From Euptelea pleiosperma (lineage: Eukaryota; Streptophyta; Magnoliopsida; Ranunculales; Eupteleaceae), in NCBI GenBank assembly GCA_035048495.1, contig CM068552.1:11695501-11759500 (forward strand): a DNA stretch of 64,000 nucleotides, read 5' to 3'. Shown piece after piece: positions 11,465 to 22,531 of this stretch. The position numbers were made by a program, and so were the translations under genes. Position 1 is the stretch's first letter; the number at the start of each line of letters is the position of its first letter. The notes under the pieces are model-generated. The model made no database searches. It was not told the DNA's origin and saw only the letters and a list, made by a program, of their open reading frames with translations.

Positions 11465-12533
11465 AAGCGAAAAATCAGTTTTATCACTGATTTCAACTCC
11501 CTCGGATCCTCTTATACCCTAAATAATGGACGTACAATAATGCTCAAATTCCCACAATTAAAATCAACCCATGAAATGATTCCAATCCAACACTTAGAAA
11601 TCAAAAACTAATCACGTTGATTTTTGGTTTGTATGTCCACCTAGGGATTGGCCTAACATCCATTCGATTATCGTCCTTTAAAAAGTGCCACATGGTGCAT
11701 ATTATGAGCAGCCAGCAGCTACATTGATAGTAAGTTGACTTTGTATCAAAATTTTGATGAGAGGTCCCTTAAATTGACACGTGTCACTCTTGAACCCGCT
11801 AACCCCTTGAATGCGTGGCTCACTTAATTGGTGGGGCTACACAACAAAAACCAGCGCGATTTGTGATTTCTAGCCACTCAATTTGAACACTTTTTCATTA
11901 TGGGCTTCATGAACAGAAGTATGAGTTGGTTCCAAGACCATGATGAAAAAGTTCTGAAATCCAATGGATAGAAATCACCAATCATGCTGAATTTTGGCAT
12001 ATAAATCCACCAAAATTTCTGCCAAACATTCATGAAGTCAGTGGGCCAGAAAGAGTATGCCACAAGCCAATTTTAGGGACTTCTGCATCAAATTTTTGGC
12101 ATATCATAGATTTTTCCTTGAAAAAATGAGACCATGCCCACTACTTTTCTTCTTTTGCATGTTCTGTTTTTCCTAGGATTTTTTTCTTTTCTTTTCATGA
12201 CATCCCCCTCCAAAATGCCACGTGGAGTACTCTTTAGGGCCCACTAACCTTATGGATATTTGGTCCACCTCCTGATGAATCTACAGATCAAAAATCAGTA
12301 CAATTAATGATTTATAGCCATTGGATTTAGCATTTTAATAACGCGGTTTGATCTAATATTTGACCCGTTGAATTTGATTCTTTGTTTAGGCTGCTAAAAT
12401 ATAACTGTTATATATCGCCGGTCAAGCTGATCTTTGGTGTGTAGGTCTACCAAGAGGTGGTCCAAAGTCCAAACATCCATAAGGTCAGTTGCCCTAAATT
12501 AACTAAACTCCAAATGACATTTTTGAGAGGGGG
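11465..12533. repeat. Three foldback MITEs, family A and relatives
   Basis: 11,465-11,735 is a 5'-truncated family A copy. 11,756-12,089 is a relative with ends gatgagaggtccctt and gggacttctgcatc. 12,204-12,533 is the complete version of the element split at 2,712/5,640, with inverted ends ccccctccaaaatgcca and tgacatttttgagaggggg. A short open frame at 11,878-12,063 (-) is part of the second copy. Confidence 0.65.
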
Positions 12534-12706
12534 AGACTTCAAAATTTGAAGTCCGATCAAGTAATCCACGCAAATGGATTAACGTCCTCAAAAAATTGTC
12601 AGCCATAGATCTGAATCCATTTTTCCTCGGAGATGTAAATTCCTCAAAGACATCTCTCAACTGTCGGATACACCTTGATTGGACATTCTTATGGGTCATT
12701 ATAGAG

Positions 12707-13054
12707 GAGTAAAACTTTGATGACAGGGCGCAATATGAACCACGTGGTTAGAGGACTTTGGCCGTATGGATGTTTTTCCGATCCCTAGGTGGACCTGCAA
12801 ACCAAAACTCAGCTTGAACAGCGATTTAAAACCTCTGGATCTTTCTACCTCAAATAATGGTCAATAATGCAGAAATTTTCCACGGTTAAAATCAACCCAT
12901 GAAAATAATTCCAATCCAATGCCTAGAAATCACTAATTGGGTTGATTTTTGGTCTGTGGGTCTAGCTATAGATTAGCCAAACATCCATACGGTCAGAGTC
13001 CTCTAATAGTGTGCCACGTGGCTTATATTGCGCCCTGTCATCAAAGTTTTACTC
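12707..13054. repeat. Family A MITE with 9-bp target duplication
   Basis: Near-perfect inverted ends: gagtaaaactttgatgacag at the left and its reverse complement at the right (348 bp). The flanks are attatagag (12,698-12,706) and attgtagag (13,055-13,063), a 9-bp target-site duplication with one mismatch. A 9-bp duplication is the hallmark of Mutator-like elements, so this copy suggests the class of the whole family. Confidence 0.8.
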
Positions 13055-13060
13055 ATTGTA

Positions 13061-13341
13061 GAGTCACCTGTCGGTGGACATTTAAAGCGTCGAACGCTTG
13101 CGTTGAATGGGAGTTACAGGATATTGAGGAATGCTAGCAAGCAGCCCATTAGTGGAGTTGCATTGCATACATGCAACCCTACAAAAGACAAGAAAATATA
13201 TATTTTTTTAAAACTACCTTAAAAAACCCAACACCTTTAATTAAAAAATATTTTTATCTTTAACGGAGTTGCGTAACTCCTATTCCAAGTTTCAAATTTT
13301 AGTAGTGTTGGACGCTTTGAATGTCTACCGACAGGTGACTC
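13061..13341. repeat. MITE abutting the family A copy
   Basis: About 31-bp inverted ends: gagtcacctgtcggtggaca at the left, tgtctaccgacaggtgactc at the right. It starts within the target duplication of the previous MITE. The interior contains a 'cccattagtggagttgca' block that resembles 58,605-58,625. Confidence 0.7.
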
Positions 13342-13717
13342 TTAAAATGGATTCAGATTAATGACCGAAAATATTTTTAACGGCGTTGATCTGTTCACAT
13401 GGAGTACTGACAACGAGTATAAGCTATAGGGAGCATCATCGTAAATGCTGCTGAGATGCATGAAATTATTTCTTTTTCGGCGCTTTCTCCCGAGATTCAA
13501 GTGAGTAAACGAGAAAATGAAATTCTGAAACAGCGCACGAACTGATGTATTTGCTAAAATACGCGCACGTGAACATCAGTCCATGCTAAAATACGCCTTC
13601 GTGCATGTCGTCTTCTTTTATTAATTCTGTTTTTGTCTCAGTTCGTGTCTGTTCATATGATTCCAACTGAGCTTCTTCTAATGTCTGAGAGACAGAGATG
13701 AAGAGATTGTTGTAGAG
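13342..13717 (+). promoter_or_regulatory. WOX promoter and 5' leader region
   Basis: The 376 bp between the last MITE and the WOX start codon must hold the promoter-proximal region and leader. Repeated 'aaaatacgc..cgtg' motifs occur near 13,555 and 13,590. I see no unambiguous TATA box, so the transcription start cannot be placed. Confidence 0.45.
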
Positions 13718-13946
13718 ATGGGTTTAGTGTGCAATGGTAGAGAAGAACAAGTGAGAATGATGGAGTGGGACAAGCAAGAACAACAGCAGCAACAACAACA
13801 AGAACAACAGGGTGGGGTGTTGTACGTGAAGGTTATGACAGACGAGCAAATGGAGCTTCTTCGAAGGCAAATCTCTGTTTATGCCACCATTTGCGAACAG
13901 CTTGTCGAGATGCACAAAGCCATTACTGCTCAACAGGATCTCGCAG
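13718..13946 (+). CDS. WOX13: WOX13 exon 1
   Basis: Encodes residues 1-76 plus the first base of codon 77. It ends CTCGCAG|GTCTCT. The glutamine run is encoded by mixed CAA/CAG codons. The reading frame runs on openly into the intron, so the donor site was fixed by homology to the next exon (LAG, then MRLGNLY). Confidence 0.92.
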
Positions 13947-16900
13947 GTCTCTCTCTCTCCGTGTCTCTGTCTTTCTGTTTTTTCTGTTATTTCTGTTTAT
14001 GGTTGTATTAATGGCGATTCTTCAATGTTCTTTATGATGGGTATTAATTATTGTACCTTTTTCTGGACTTTTATTGGGTTAGTTTGGTTTCTTATTCATT
14101 ATTCTTTAATAGTTTTGATCCTTTTGATGTATTTTTTGATGGCCATTTTTAGCCTTTTTTGGTATTCTAATTTCTATCTAGTGCTCTTTTTTCTGGTTTT
14201 TGTATCTAAGCAATTAATGGGTTTATTGGGTCTTTTTTTGGAGGGGTGGTTGATTTTATTGGGTTTTCCCCCTTTCTTGGCGATTCTCGCGCATAATTTG
14301 TGTTTTGGTTGAATTACTCATGGTTTGAATGAAAATGAGTAGAATTGCATTGCTTGATCATTTTTGGTTAGTGAATGCATTTGGGTTTGGTATGGAGAAG
14401 TGATTTTGGTTGAATTGGGTGTAGTTTGAAGGAAAAAAGTTCCAAGAATCGTGCGCTGTTTTCGCTTAATCTCTCATTTGGGATTTGTTTTGGATGTTTT
14501 GGTTCAGTTGAGTATAATATAAAGAAAATGGTTTAAAGTTATGGTATTTGATTGTTTTCTTTAGTTCCCACTATGGGTGTTAGTTTGGATGAATCATTTT
14601 GCTTGAATTGGGGAATATTTTTGAAGTAAAAGCAGTTGGAATCCTGCTGCTTGACCCTTTTTTTTTTGTCTGATTATGGGATGTAAGCTGGGATCAAACC
14701 TGCAAACTTCAGGGTTGCTGTAGAGACCACTATCCAATTGAGCTACAAGCTGCACCATTTGATGGTTATTCATAGTAGTTCATTTGGGATTGGATCTTAT
14801 AATGGAATGTCAGATGGGAGTAGCTATGTGTGGGAGACCCATTTTTTTATTTTGTAAATAATTAGACTCTTGCCTTCTTAGAATTGCTGATTGGATATTT
14901 AATGGGGATCATTTTAATATCTGTGAAATTCTCCTTTGACCCTGTCTTCTATGTCTTTCAATATCTATTATCGATGCCTTCTGCAAAGATCGTTTCATTT
15001 ACTCGATCCAGGTTTGGCAGATATTCCCTTCAGAATCATGACAATTTGTAAGGTTAGCCAACGATTTAGCATCGATGGTGTGTCTAGGCAATACTTGTAC
15101 ATAGGAAGAGCTTTCTTTGTCTCTTAATAAAAATATTTTTACTTATCAAAATATTTTTCAGGTTAGAAATTCTTGGATCAATTTGTGAATATGTTCCATG
15201 GTGACACAATAGAATTATCTGGTATTCTCTCTGTAATTAACGATGTTCCACTGGATATACTGCAACCCACATGGTGATGCATCACGATCCAGAATGCTGA
15301 ATGGGAGCATTAACAAGGTGCCACTAGGAAATTATACTAAATGTCATCTCGCTCTCCTTGAGTGCATCCAAGCATTCTACAACACATCGCACAACTGTAT
15401 ATTCAAATTGCCTTTTGTTAGATAACACAATTTTTAGAATAAAATATTAACTAGCCCATCAAGTGAGCCATGGTGATGGAGGGAGGGGGCTATTTATTTC
15501 TCTAGATGTAGCAAGAAGACATTTTCATCTTCTTTTGGTAAAAATCTTGGCACGTGAGCTAGTAAGTTTTCAGCGGGCCAAAAAATAGGCACGTTTTATG
15601 GATTCTGGAACATGAGGCAACAGCCATGCGGAATGATTGGACTTGATGCATCTGTAAAATCCTAGTCCTGCTATCTATTAGGGCATTTGGGAAAAAAAAA
15701 TAGCATTGTTGTTTTGGGTCCACCAAGGGTTCATAATAGAGATCAGGAGCATGGCTGGGGGTATTAGAGAGGACAAATACCTATATAATTCGATAATCCA
15801 GCATCTAGATCAGCTAAATTTCTTTTAGTTTTTTTTTCTTTGTTGTTGTTGTTGTTGTTTCCTTAAGCAGGTTATAATGCGTACCCCTCCACTACTTCTA
15901 ACATTTTTGTATCATTTTGATTTATTCTTTATGTTGGTTGTGTATTACTTCAGGTGGTGTATATTGCTTGTTATGTCTTCTCCATAACAGGGAAAAAAAT
16001 CCATTCCTTTCTGCTTTTGATTATCCAATGTGCACGATAGCATTCATCATTTTTTTCCTGGCTTTAGTTTGAATACCTAACATTCTTCAAGTACAAAAGA
16101 AAACTTTAAAAAACAGTGGGGACTAGGGAATTAATAAGATTCTACTCAAATCCACCAATCTCTGCACCCTAGATCTTTAATAGCAAGCAGCCAGTGTCCT
16201 TTATCAGGGGAATCATTAGAGGTTTTTTCATAACACTGCTAGAGATGATTTTTCTTCAGAAGCAAAATCTTACCTAAATCTACATGTATGGTCTAAGGGT
16301 TAAAAATGGATATGAGGGGTCAGAAATTATAGACTCAAATTTCAGAATTTGCCCCATTCCAATCTAAAAAGTCTATTATTCGTGTGACACTTAAGAATTT
16401 CTTATAAAGTTGCCACTCCAGTTTTTTCAAAAATTCAATTGACTCACTAAAAAGACTTGTATAGTCAACTAAAAGAATTGCTTACTTTTCAAGTTTTTTC
16501 TCAAGTTTGTTAAGGTTTTTTGAAGACTAAGTTGAACTGAAAATTTAACACAGACCGAGTTGTCGAGTTCTGAACAATGGTTCTAAATGTGCTTTGCATA
16601 TTTGGCCTCTAATCAAAGTCCACTTCTCCTATCAACCATCAAAAATCTTCCACCACTGCTAAACTCCAATCCAGGCTAGTATGCTTATGTTACTTCCATG
16701 CCACCAAAATCATCTTCTATACTTCTCTTTCCGCTTGACCAAATTTCCTCTTCAAAAAGGAGGATAAATATATTTGTTAACTATATTTAGTGGGTTTCCA
16801 ATCTTTTGCCACTAATGAAGTTACATTCTTTCCATATCAGGAATGAGGCTGGGAAATCTATATTGTGATCCACTGATGACATCTACTGGCCACAAGATCA

Positions 16901-17919
16901 CCACCAGGCAGCGGTGGACCCCAACACCTGTGCAGCTCCAGATTCTCGAGCATATCTTCGATCAAGGCAATGGGACTCCAAGTAAGCAGAAGATCAAAGA
17001 GATAACCAATGAACTGACACAACACGGCCAAATTTCGGAAACAAATGTTTATAACTGGTTCCAAAACAGGCGGGCCCGATCAAAACGGAAGCAAGTGGTT
17101 TCAGCACCAAACAATGCAGATTCAGAAGTAGAGACCGAGGTTGAGTCCCCAAAAGAAAAGAAAGCAAAGTCAGAGAACGTCAACTCCCATGAAAACCCAG
17201 ATCTAGGGGCAGATGAACTATGCTTCCAGAGTTCCGAAATAAGCTCCGAACTGCATTCCTTAGACCCACAACATAACAAAGCAGGACCCATGTTTCCATC
17301 GGACGACGGGTCAAAGTCTTCTGGAAGTTTGGGCCACATATCTTTCTACGATAGTGTACTATCGAATCCAAGTATGACATCCTTAAATTTCACTTTCACT
17401 TTTATTAGCACCTTGTTACTTTGGAGTTGACATGTGTGTTGGTGTCAGATACAGTGACTCCTATAGGCCTGATACACCTACACATCTGCACAAGTATATC
17501 GAAGTAGTGAAACAAATGTATAGTAAAAGTAGTATTAGGATAGGTAAGAAAAGTCAAAGAAATATATATAAATTAAATAATTAAGATTGTGAAATAAAAT
17601 ATATTTAGGACAAAAATAGGTTACATTCGACAATTATTGGTTTTTTTTTTATAAGTAAAATTAAGTTTATCCTTGTTGTAGAAGGCTGTTGCAGATTGGC
17701 TATGTTCCAAATTATTGGTTTTTTCTTATGAGTAAAATTAATGGTTTATCCTTGCTGTATGACATATTTTCATGCTCTACTAATCAATCTAGCTATAAAA
17801 GTGTTCTTATTACTTCCAAATCGGTGAATGCAGGAATTGACCACCTTATGGGAAAGCTGGAAATGCCAGGAAGTTTTAATTCTTATCGGCAGGGAGAAGG
17901 CTATGACATGATCGGATAA
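13718..17919 (+). CDS. WOX13: WUSCHEL-related homeobox protein, WOX13 clade
   Basis: A nuclear homeodomain transcription factor of the ancient WOX13 clade, which in plants acts in development and cell-fate control. Exons are 13,718-13,946, 16,841-17,371 and 17,834-17,919. The joined frame is 846 nt, 281 aa, with GT/AG introns of 2,894 and 462 bp. Residues 20-31 are glutamine-rich. Residues 39-68 hold the clade-specific N-terminal block ([12 protein letters not shown], then [14 protein letters not shown]). The homeodomain is about residues 97-163, with the expanded WOX loop and the recognition helix [16 protein letters not shown]. The conserved tail [15 protein letters not shown] is in exon 3. 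The WUS-box is absent, as expected for this clade. The first in-frame ATG is used; family length fits. The gene is convergent with FANCJ. Confidence 0.93.
13947..16840 (+). other. WOX13 intron 1
   Basis: A 2.9-kb T-rich intron. It holds a short SINE-like tRNA-derived head at about 14,657-14,756 (minus strand). I see no other gene. Confidence 0.8.
14657..14756 (-). repeat. tRNA-derived SINE-like fragment
   Basis: On the minus strand there is a pol III A-box-like tagctcaattgg (14,733-14,744) and a B-box-like ggtttgatccc (14,690-14,700), followed by a poly(A) tract (the T run at 14,657-14,668). The arms do not fold into a full tRNA cloverleaf. No clear target-site duplication. A related B-box lies at 61,176-61,187. 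Confidence 0.55.
16841..17371 (+). CDS. WOX13: WOX13 exon 2 (homeodomain)
   Basis: Starts after CCATATCAG and carries the whole homeodomain plus the acidic, Ser-rich middle region. It ends at TCGAATCCAA|GTATGA. Codon 254 (AGA) is split with exon 3. Confidence 0.93.
17834..17919 (+). CDS. WOX13: WOX13 exon 3
   Basis: Starts after GAATGCAG and encodes the conserved C-terminal [15 protein letters not shown] block and the stop (TAA at 17,917-17,919). Confidence 0.9.
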
Positions 17920-19473
17920 CATTCCTCTCGTCTGCAGTGTCGTTTAGTGACAGGAATCCAAGCTGATTATGGCTCGCGATTGAGGGACTAGAGAACAGTT
18001 AAACAGAAGGATAACGATATACAGAAATATATGGATCACGTAACATAGAAAGTCATACACGTAGTTAGATTTAGCAGGACCTTGTTAGAGTTAAAACCAG
18101 CTAATGATGGCATATAATCCTTACAATCTGATTCCCATGGATTGGGCCCGAGAACTTACGTTTTTGAGTTAGAGAATATATAGATATAGTTTCAGTACTG
18201 GCAGAGAACATGCTAGTTTCTTATCAGTCATTTGTGCTTGATTGATTTCTCTTTACTGGCTTATTTTTATCTGTATTGGATTTACATGTATTGCTGGGAT
18301 TTGGACTCTTACCTGTATTTTGATGCAGACCTGGTTTGCTGTGAAAATGGGAGCTTTCTATTGGTGCTCTGTTGTAAATCTTTCTTTGTACTGCTTTACC
18401 CATAAAATGCTATGATGCTTGGATGGTTCTGTGCCATAATTTCCTGCGAATTGGTTTGTGTTTCAGTTACAAGGGCATTCCAGTTGAATCCAACATTTTA
18501 ATTACTCACATGGAGGTTCTGGGATGACATTTATTTTATTCTTTAATTTATTTATTTGCAGTGTAAGAGTTTTTTTTTTTTGAGATTAACATAAACTAAG
18601 TTCAACCCTTTTCAGTAATTTTTAATATTGCCAGTCTAGCAATATTACTGGCATTTCCCCTGCAATGCATTTAATGCACCTGATCAATTCCCAATTTTTG
18701 TATACTTATGTTTAAGCCAATATGTTGTGCTTTTCTTTATATGTGATTTTGGCAATAAATAGCAAACAACCAACTCCACACATGAGGAATCCTTGAATCA
18801 AAAGGAGCAGAGAAGCTTGAGCAGTTTGTCCAGGAATGCAGGTCTCCAACCCTATGATTCAGATAAACATTCAAAGGCAAGACTATCTTCCAACCATAGT
18901 TGACAAATCCCCATTTAAAACACGTAAAAACCTTTGTATTCTAGATTTTTTCTTAATACCAGAATGTTTTCAAAACATCCCCAAAAAAAAATGAAACATT
19001 CAACAATCCAAAACAACCTCATAATTTAAATTTTTTTTAAATGTCGAGAATATAACTTTCTTATTTTTAACATTAGAGTATTATGTTTTTATTTGTAATA
19101 TATGCCACCTATTTTGTGTTTATAAAAATATATTTCGACAAAATTAAAAGATTTTTACGCTTTAGGTGACCTTGATGCATGAAAATTATATTTTGGAAAC
19201 TCTTGCTTACATTACTGTACTAGAGCTGGAAGCATCTCATAGCTTCAGTACTATTATACTTATATTACTACCATCTACTCATTGATGTATGCATGTGTAT
19301 ACAATTTTTTTTTTCTGAGTACTATTTTAGGACTAACCTGAAATACTTATCAATCTTTCGATGTTCTCATATTTTTTTCTCCAAATTTTAAACCTAAATC
19401 ATTTTAAACACATTTTTAGTGAGCATTTTCTGTTTCATGATTTGCTAACTATGGTTCCAAAAACACGTCTGGC
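17920..19473. other. WOX13 3' UTR and convergent spacer
   Basis: The WOX 3' UTR probably runs to about 18.4 kb; 'cataaaatgc' near 18,400 is a weak polyadenylation-like signal. Beyond this the DNA is AT-rich with no gene seen. Confidence 0.5.
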
Positions 19474-19637
19474 CAGTGGCGCAGCCAGGATTTGGTTCGA
19501 GGGCCAAGGCAGCACACGACAAAGTTGAGGGGGGTGGGCAATTTCTCTACATAAAGGGGTATTTTTGAAAAGTTAAAATTAAATTTGCTTTAATGAATTT
19601 CAAAGTTGAGAGGGGGCACCCCCTCGTTCCACCACTG
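19474..19637. mobile_element. hAT-type MITE with perfect 8-bp target duplication
   Basis: 164 bp with ends cagtggcgcagcc and ccaccactg. It is flanked by identical cgtctggc at 19,466-19,473 and 19,638-19,645. An 8-bp duplication with CAGTGG ends is typical of non-autonomous hAT elements. Confidence 0.85.
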
Positions 19638-19645
19638 CGTCTGGC

Positions 19646-20809
19646 TACAAGGATAAGGGATGATTTCTGTGGATGCACGCTGATATCCAATGTACCTGAT
19701 TACCCAACATATGCCCGAATCCAGCACCAGATATGGGTCGTATTTTTGGACTTGGTATAACCTGGTCAGGTTCAGGTACCTGTCACATGAAATGTTATTT
19801 ATTACACAACCCAAATACCCGATGGACCTGACACAATTTGGTTACATGGCTAAGTTCAAACTTTTTGACCCATTTGGTACTCGGGTCAAGTCCGGATATA
19901 CTGGCACCTGACCCCTAAATACTCATCCCTTATTACACAGCAAGCCAAACAGAGTTCGCTCAAATCCTAGACCAGGGGGAAGCTATACCCCTGCAAGGAA
20001 ACTTGACCTTAAAGAAAAACTTTTCAAGAATATCAAATTCCTGCTTTACATTGCAATTCAGTATTATCAAGATAAAAAAAAAATCAAAAGATAATATCAT
20101 CTTTCATTTCTTTTTTATTCATTTCTACAAGTTAGGAAACATGTCCAAGGAAAATAGAAAATATGTATTCGGTTATTTCCTGTACAAAAACCTCCAAAGG
20201 AGGCTACTCCATCTATATACACAAGTTTCAGTCCCCATTGGACATACACCCACATCCCACGTCTTAAAACACTAGAAGTAGAAAAGAACACTCAAGAGAG
20301 TCCACTGTCTAACCCACCTGTTCACGTAGACAGCAAGATTATAAATATGTTCACACCATAGTCAACTACTACCTTGTAGAGGTTATTAGAGATCACAAAA
20401 AATGCTCCATCAAGACATCATGGTCGTACCCGGTTCCTGAGCTGTGAAGGTGTAAGGGTCACAGGCTCATTTCCCTGCTAACATGCAGCAGATAATGAGA
20501 ATTATAATCCATTCTTGAGATTAGTTCTGGAACCACATTTCCCTTGTCTGAATAAACCCCATGATATCTTCGACGTTGGAAAGAAGACATCACTCTCATC
20601 CTCAACTGCAATCATTGTCTTGCATAGTCGCAGGTATTGACATGTAGACAGTTTGCTAAATTTGATATTGAGTAGGTCCCACTTCATCCTCTGTATTAGA
20701 AAGCAGTGCTCTCTTGGGTAGTCTCAGCTGCAAGATCGAAGGAAATGGCAGATAAAACTATCACCCCTGCCATAGAGAACACTAAAACAAGATCAGTCAT
20801 AGGACATTT
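19646..20809 (-). other. Spacer and FANCJ 3' UTR
   Basis: 19,690-19,960 is a repeat of gggtcaggt/acccgaat-type motifs. The FANCJ 3' UTR (minus strand) begins at 20,809 and runs an unknown distance; an AATAAA on the minus strand (tttatt, about 20,113) is one candidate end. Open frames here lack protein-family features. Confidence 0.45.
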
Positions 20810-22531
20810 CTAACCTTGGATTTTGTTGTTCTCCAGGCCTCCAGAATTCTGCTGCCGTGGGAAGTACGAGAATTTTTCAATTGAAGCCGAAACTGCAACC
20901 TGTCCAAGGTCCGAGCCACTAGCAACTTGGTCTCGGTCTGAACCAATAACATCTTGACCAAGGTCTGAGCCAGTAACAGGCAAGGAAGCCTAAACAACAA
21001 GCAAATGGATTGAAATTTCAGTTGCATTAATATAATCAAAAGATTTTAACAGTCCCTTTCTTTTCTTTGTATTCAAAATGAAAATTTTCAGATGGCTAAA
21101 ATAGGTTAAGGTGATGTTAGCATATAAAGTTATTACAAAGTTTCTGTATTTCAGTTTTTTAATGAAAATCAATATTATTTTCTCTAGATCTTTTTAGATG
21201 CTTTGTCAAATAAAGTTAATTCTTCCTTGACTAAATCTTGCTTCTCTTTCTTAAGATTAATAAAGAAAGGGACAAATCATATCTTATGAGCCTACCTCAG
21301 CCTTTGATGCTTCGAGATTCTTGATTTCCAAGAGATCAAAATAAAACAAGATCTGCACATACAACCAAGGGATCTGTACCTTCAGGGCTAAGTAAAAGCA
21401 GCGGGAAGCAAAAAGATCACTAGTGCAGGCCATCAACAAAATGTAGAATTGAGCTATTTTAAACCCGAAGCGTCTAGGAAGCACAAGTTCAAAAGCAAGA
21501 GTAAAACAATAAGTTGACAATTCACGCAACTAATGCCAGATAGATACCAAGAACTCATATCCGTGCAAAAACATACCTTGTTTAATAAGTGAACATTTGG
21601 TGCATCAGTTGCCATGATCTGCAGCCCGAGGAAACTATCAGGGGCAGTACAGAAGGGGCAGAAAACAGTCCTGAACACGCAGCCGTCTTTTTCACACCAG
21701 ATACCATGATTTGGAGCATCTTCACTAGTGGGCCTATTATAGAGTCGCTGATCAACAGCTGATATGTCAGAGATCAGAACTGATATGCTTGCTGATCCAT
21801 TCACGGATATATATTCCAATCCACTTTTCAGAAAAGATGCCAAGTAAACTTTTGAAGATGAAGTCAACGAACACGTAACAAGGAAATGGTTCTCAGGCAA
21901 CCCCAATGGGTTTGCACAGAGTGAGCAACACACATGTAGCCTCTTGTCCATAACAGGATTCAAAAACGAACTTGATGCACTGCATTTATTCCCCATAAGC
22001 ATTTGTGGAACATTCAGCTTCTTGCATTCATATTCTGCACAATCAGCCTCAATACCGAATTCAATCCTACGGCTTGTGTCTCTAGATGCACTCATTCTTT
22101 CCATACACGTAACATGAGGAGATGTGGCATCAGGAGTACCAAGTGGGTTCATTTGAGTATAGTTAACCAATGACGGACCCATCAGCTTTCTCCTTTTCTG
22201 TGTATGAGAATTCACACTCAAATTCAGAGCTGATTCCATTTCTGGTTTCAGATCGCAGATGCCTGCACTTAGTATTCTTTCAGGTGTAACCGCCAAAGTA
22301 GATGTGCCTTTCGGAAGAGCTCCACTTGTACTTGCAAGGGTTGTTGAATTGAAGGATAGTTGGTCTGAAAACTCATTAGAGACCTCAACTATTGTTGAAG
22401 TTGAGTTCTCATCCTTGGATAAGATTGCAGGACTAGCCATAGTAACATTATCACCCATACCAGGGGTTTCCTTGACTACAAATTGTTCAGGACTGTCATT
22501 AGAGGATGCCATGGATACAGTCTCTGACCAC
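20810..22531 (-). CDS. FANCJ: FANCJ exons 25-27 (C-terminal region)
   Basis: Exons 22531-21577, 21352-21296 and 20989-20810. The large exon 25 is low-complexity at first and then becomes cysteine-rich: HVCCSLC (residues 1094-1099), WCEKDGC (1172-1178) and FCPFC (1184-1188), which could bind zinc. Exon 26 encodes [19 protein letters not shown]. Exon 27 has three imperfect GSDLGQ-type repeats, then [14 protein letters not shown], and stops at TAG (20,810-20,812). Functions of these segments are not known to me. Confidence 0.9.

Noticed and set aside
14690..14756. tRNA gene
   Set aside because: A- and B-box-like motifs are present but there is no full cloverleaf; a poly(A) tract makes a SINE fragment more likely.
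21352..21378. An alternative 27-nt 5' extension of FANCJ exon 26 (27 nt, [13 protein letters not shown])
   Set aside because: The family sequence joins LLNK directly to ILFYFD; the closer acceptor keeps the frame.
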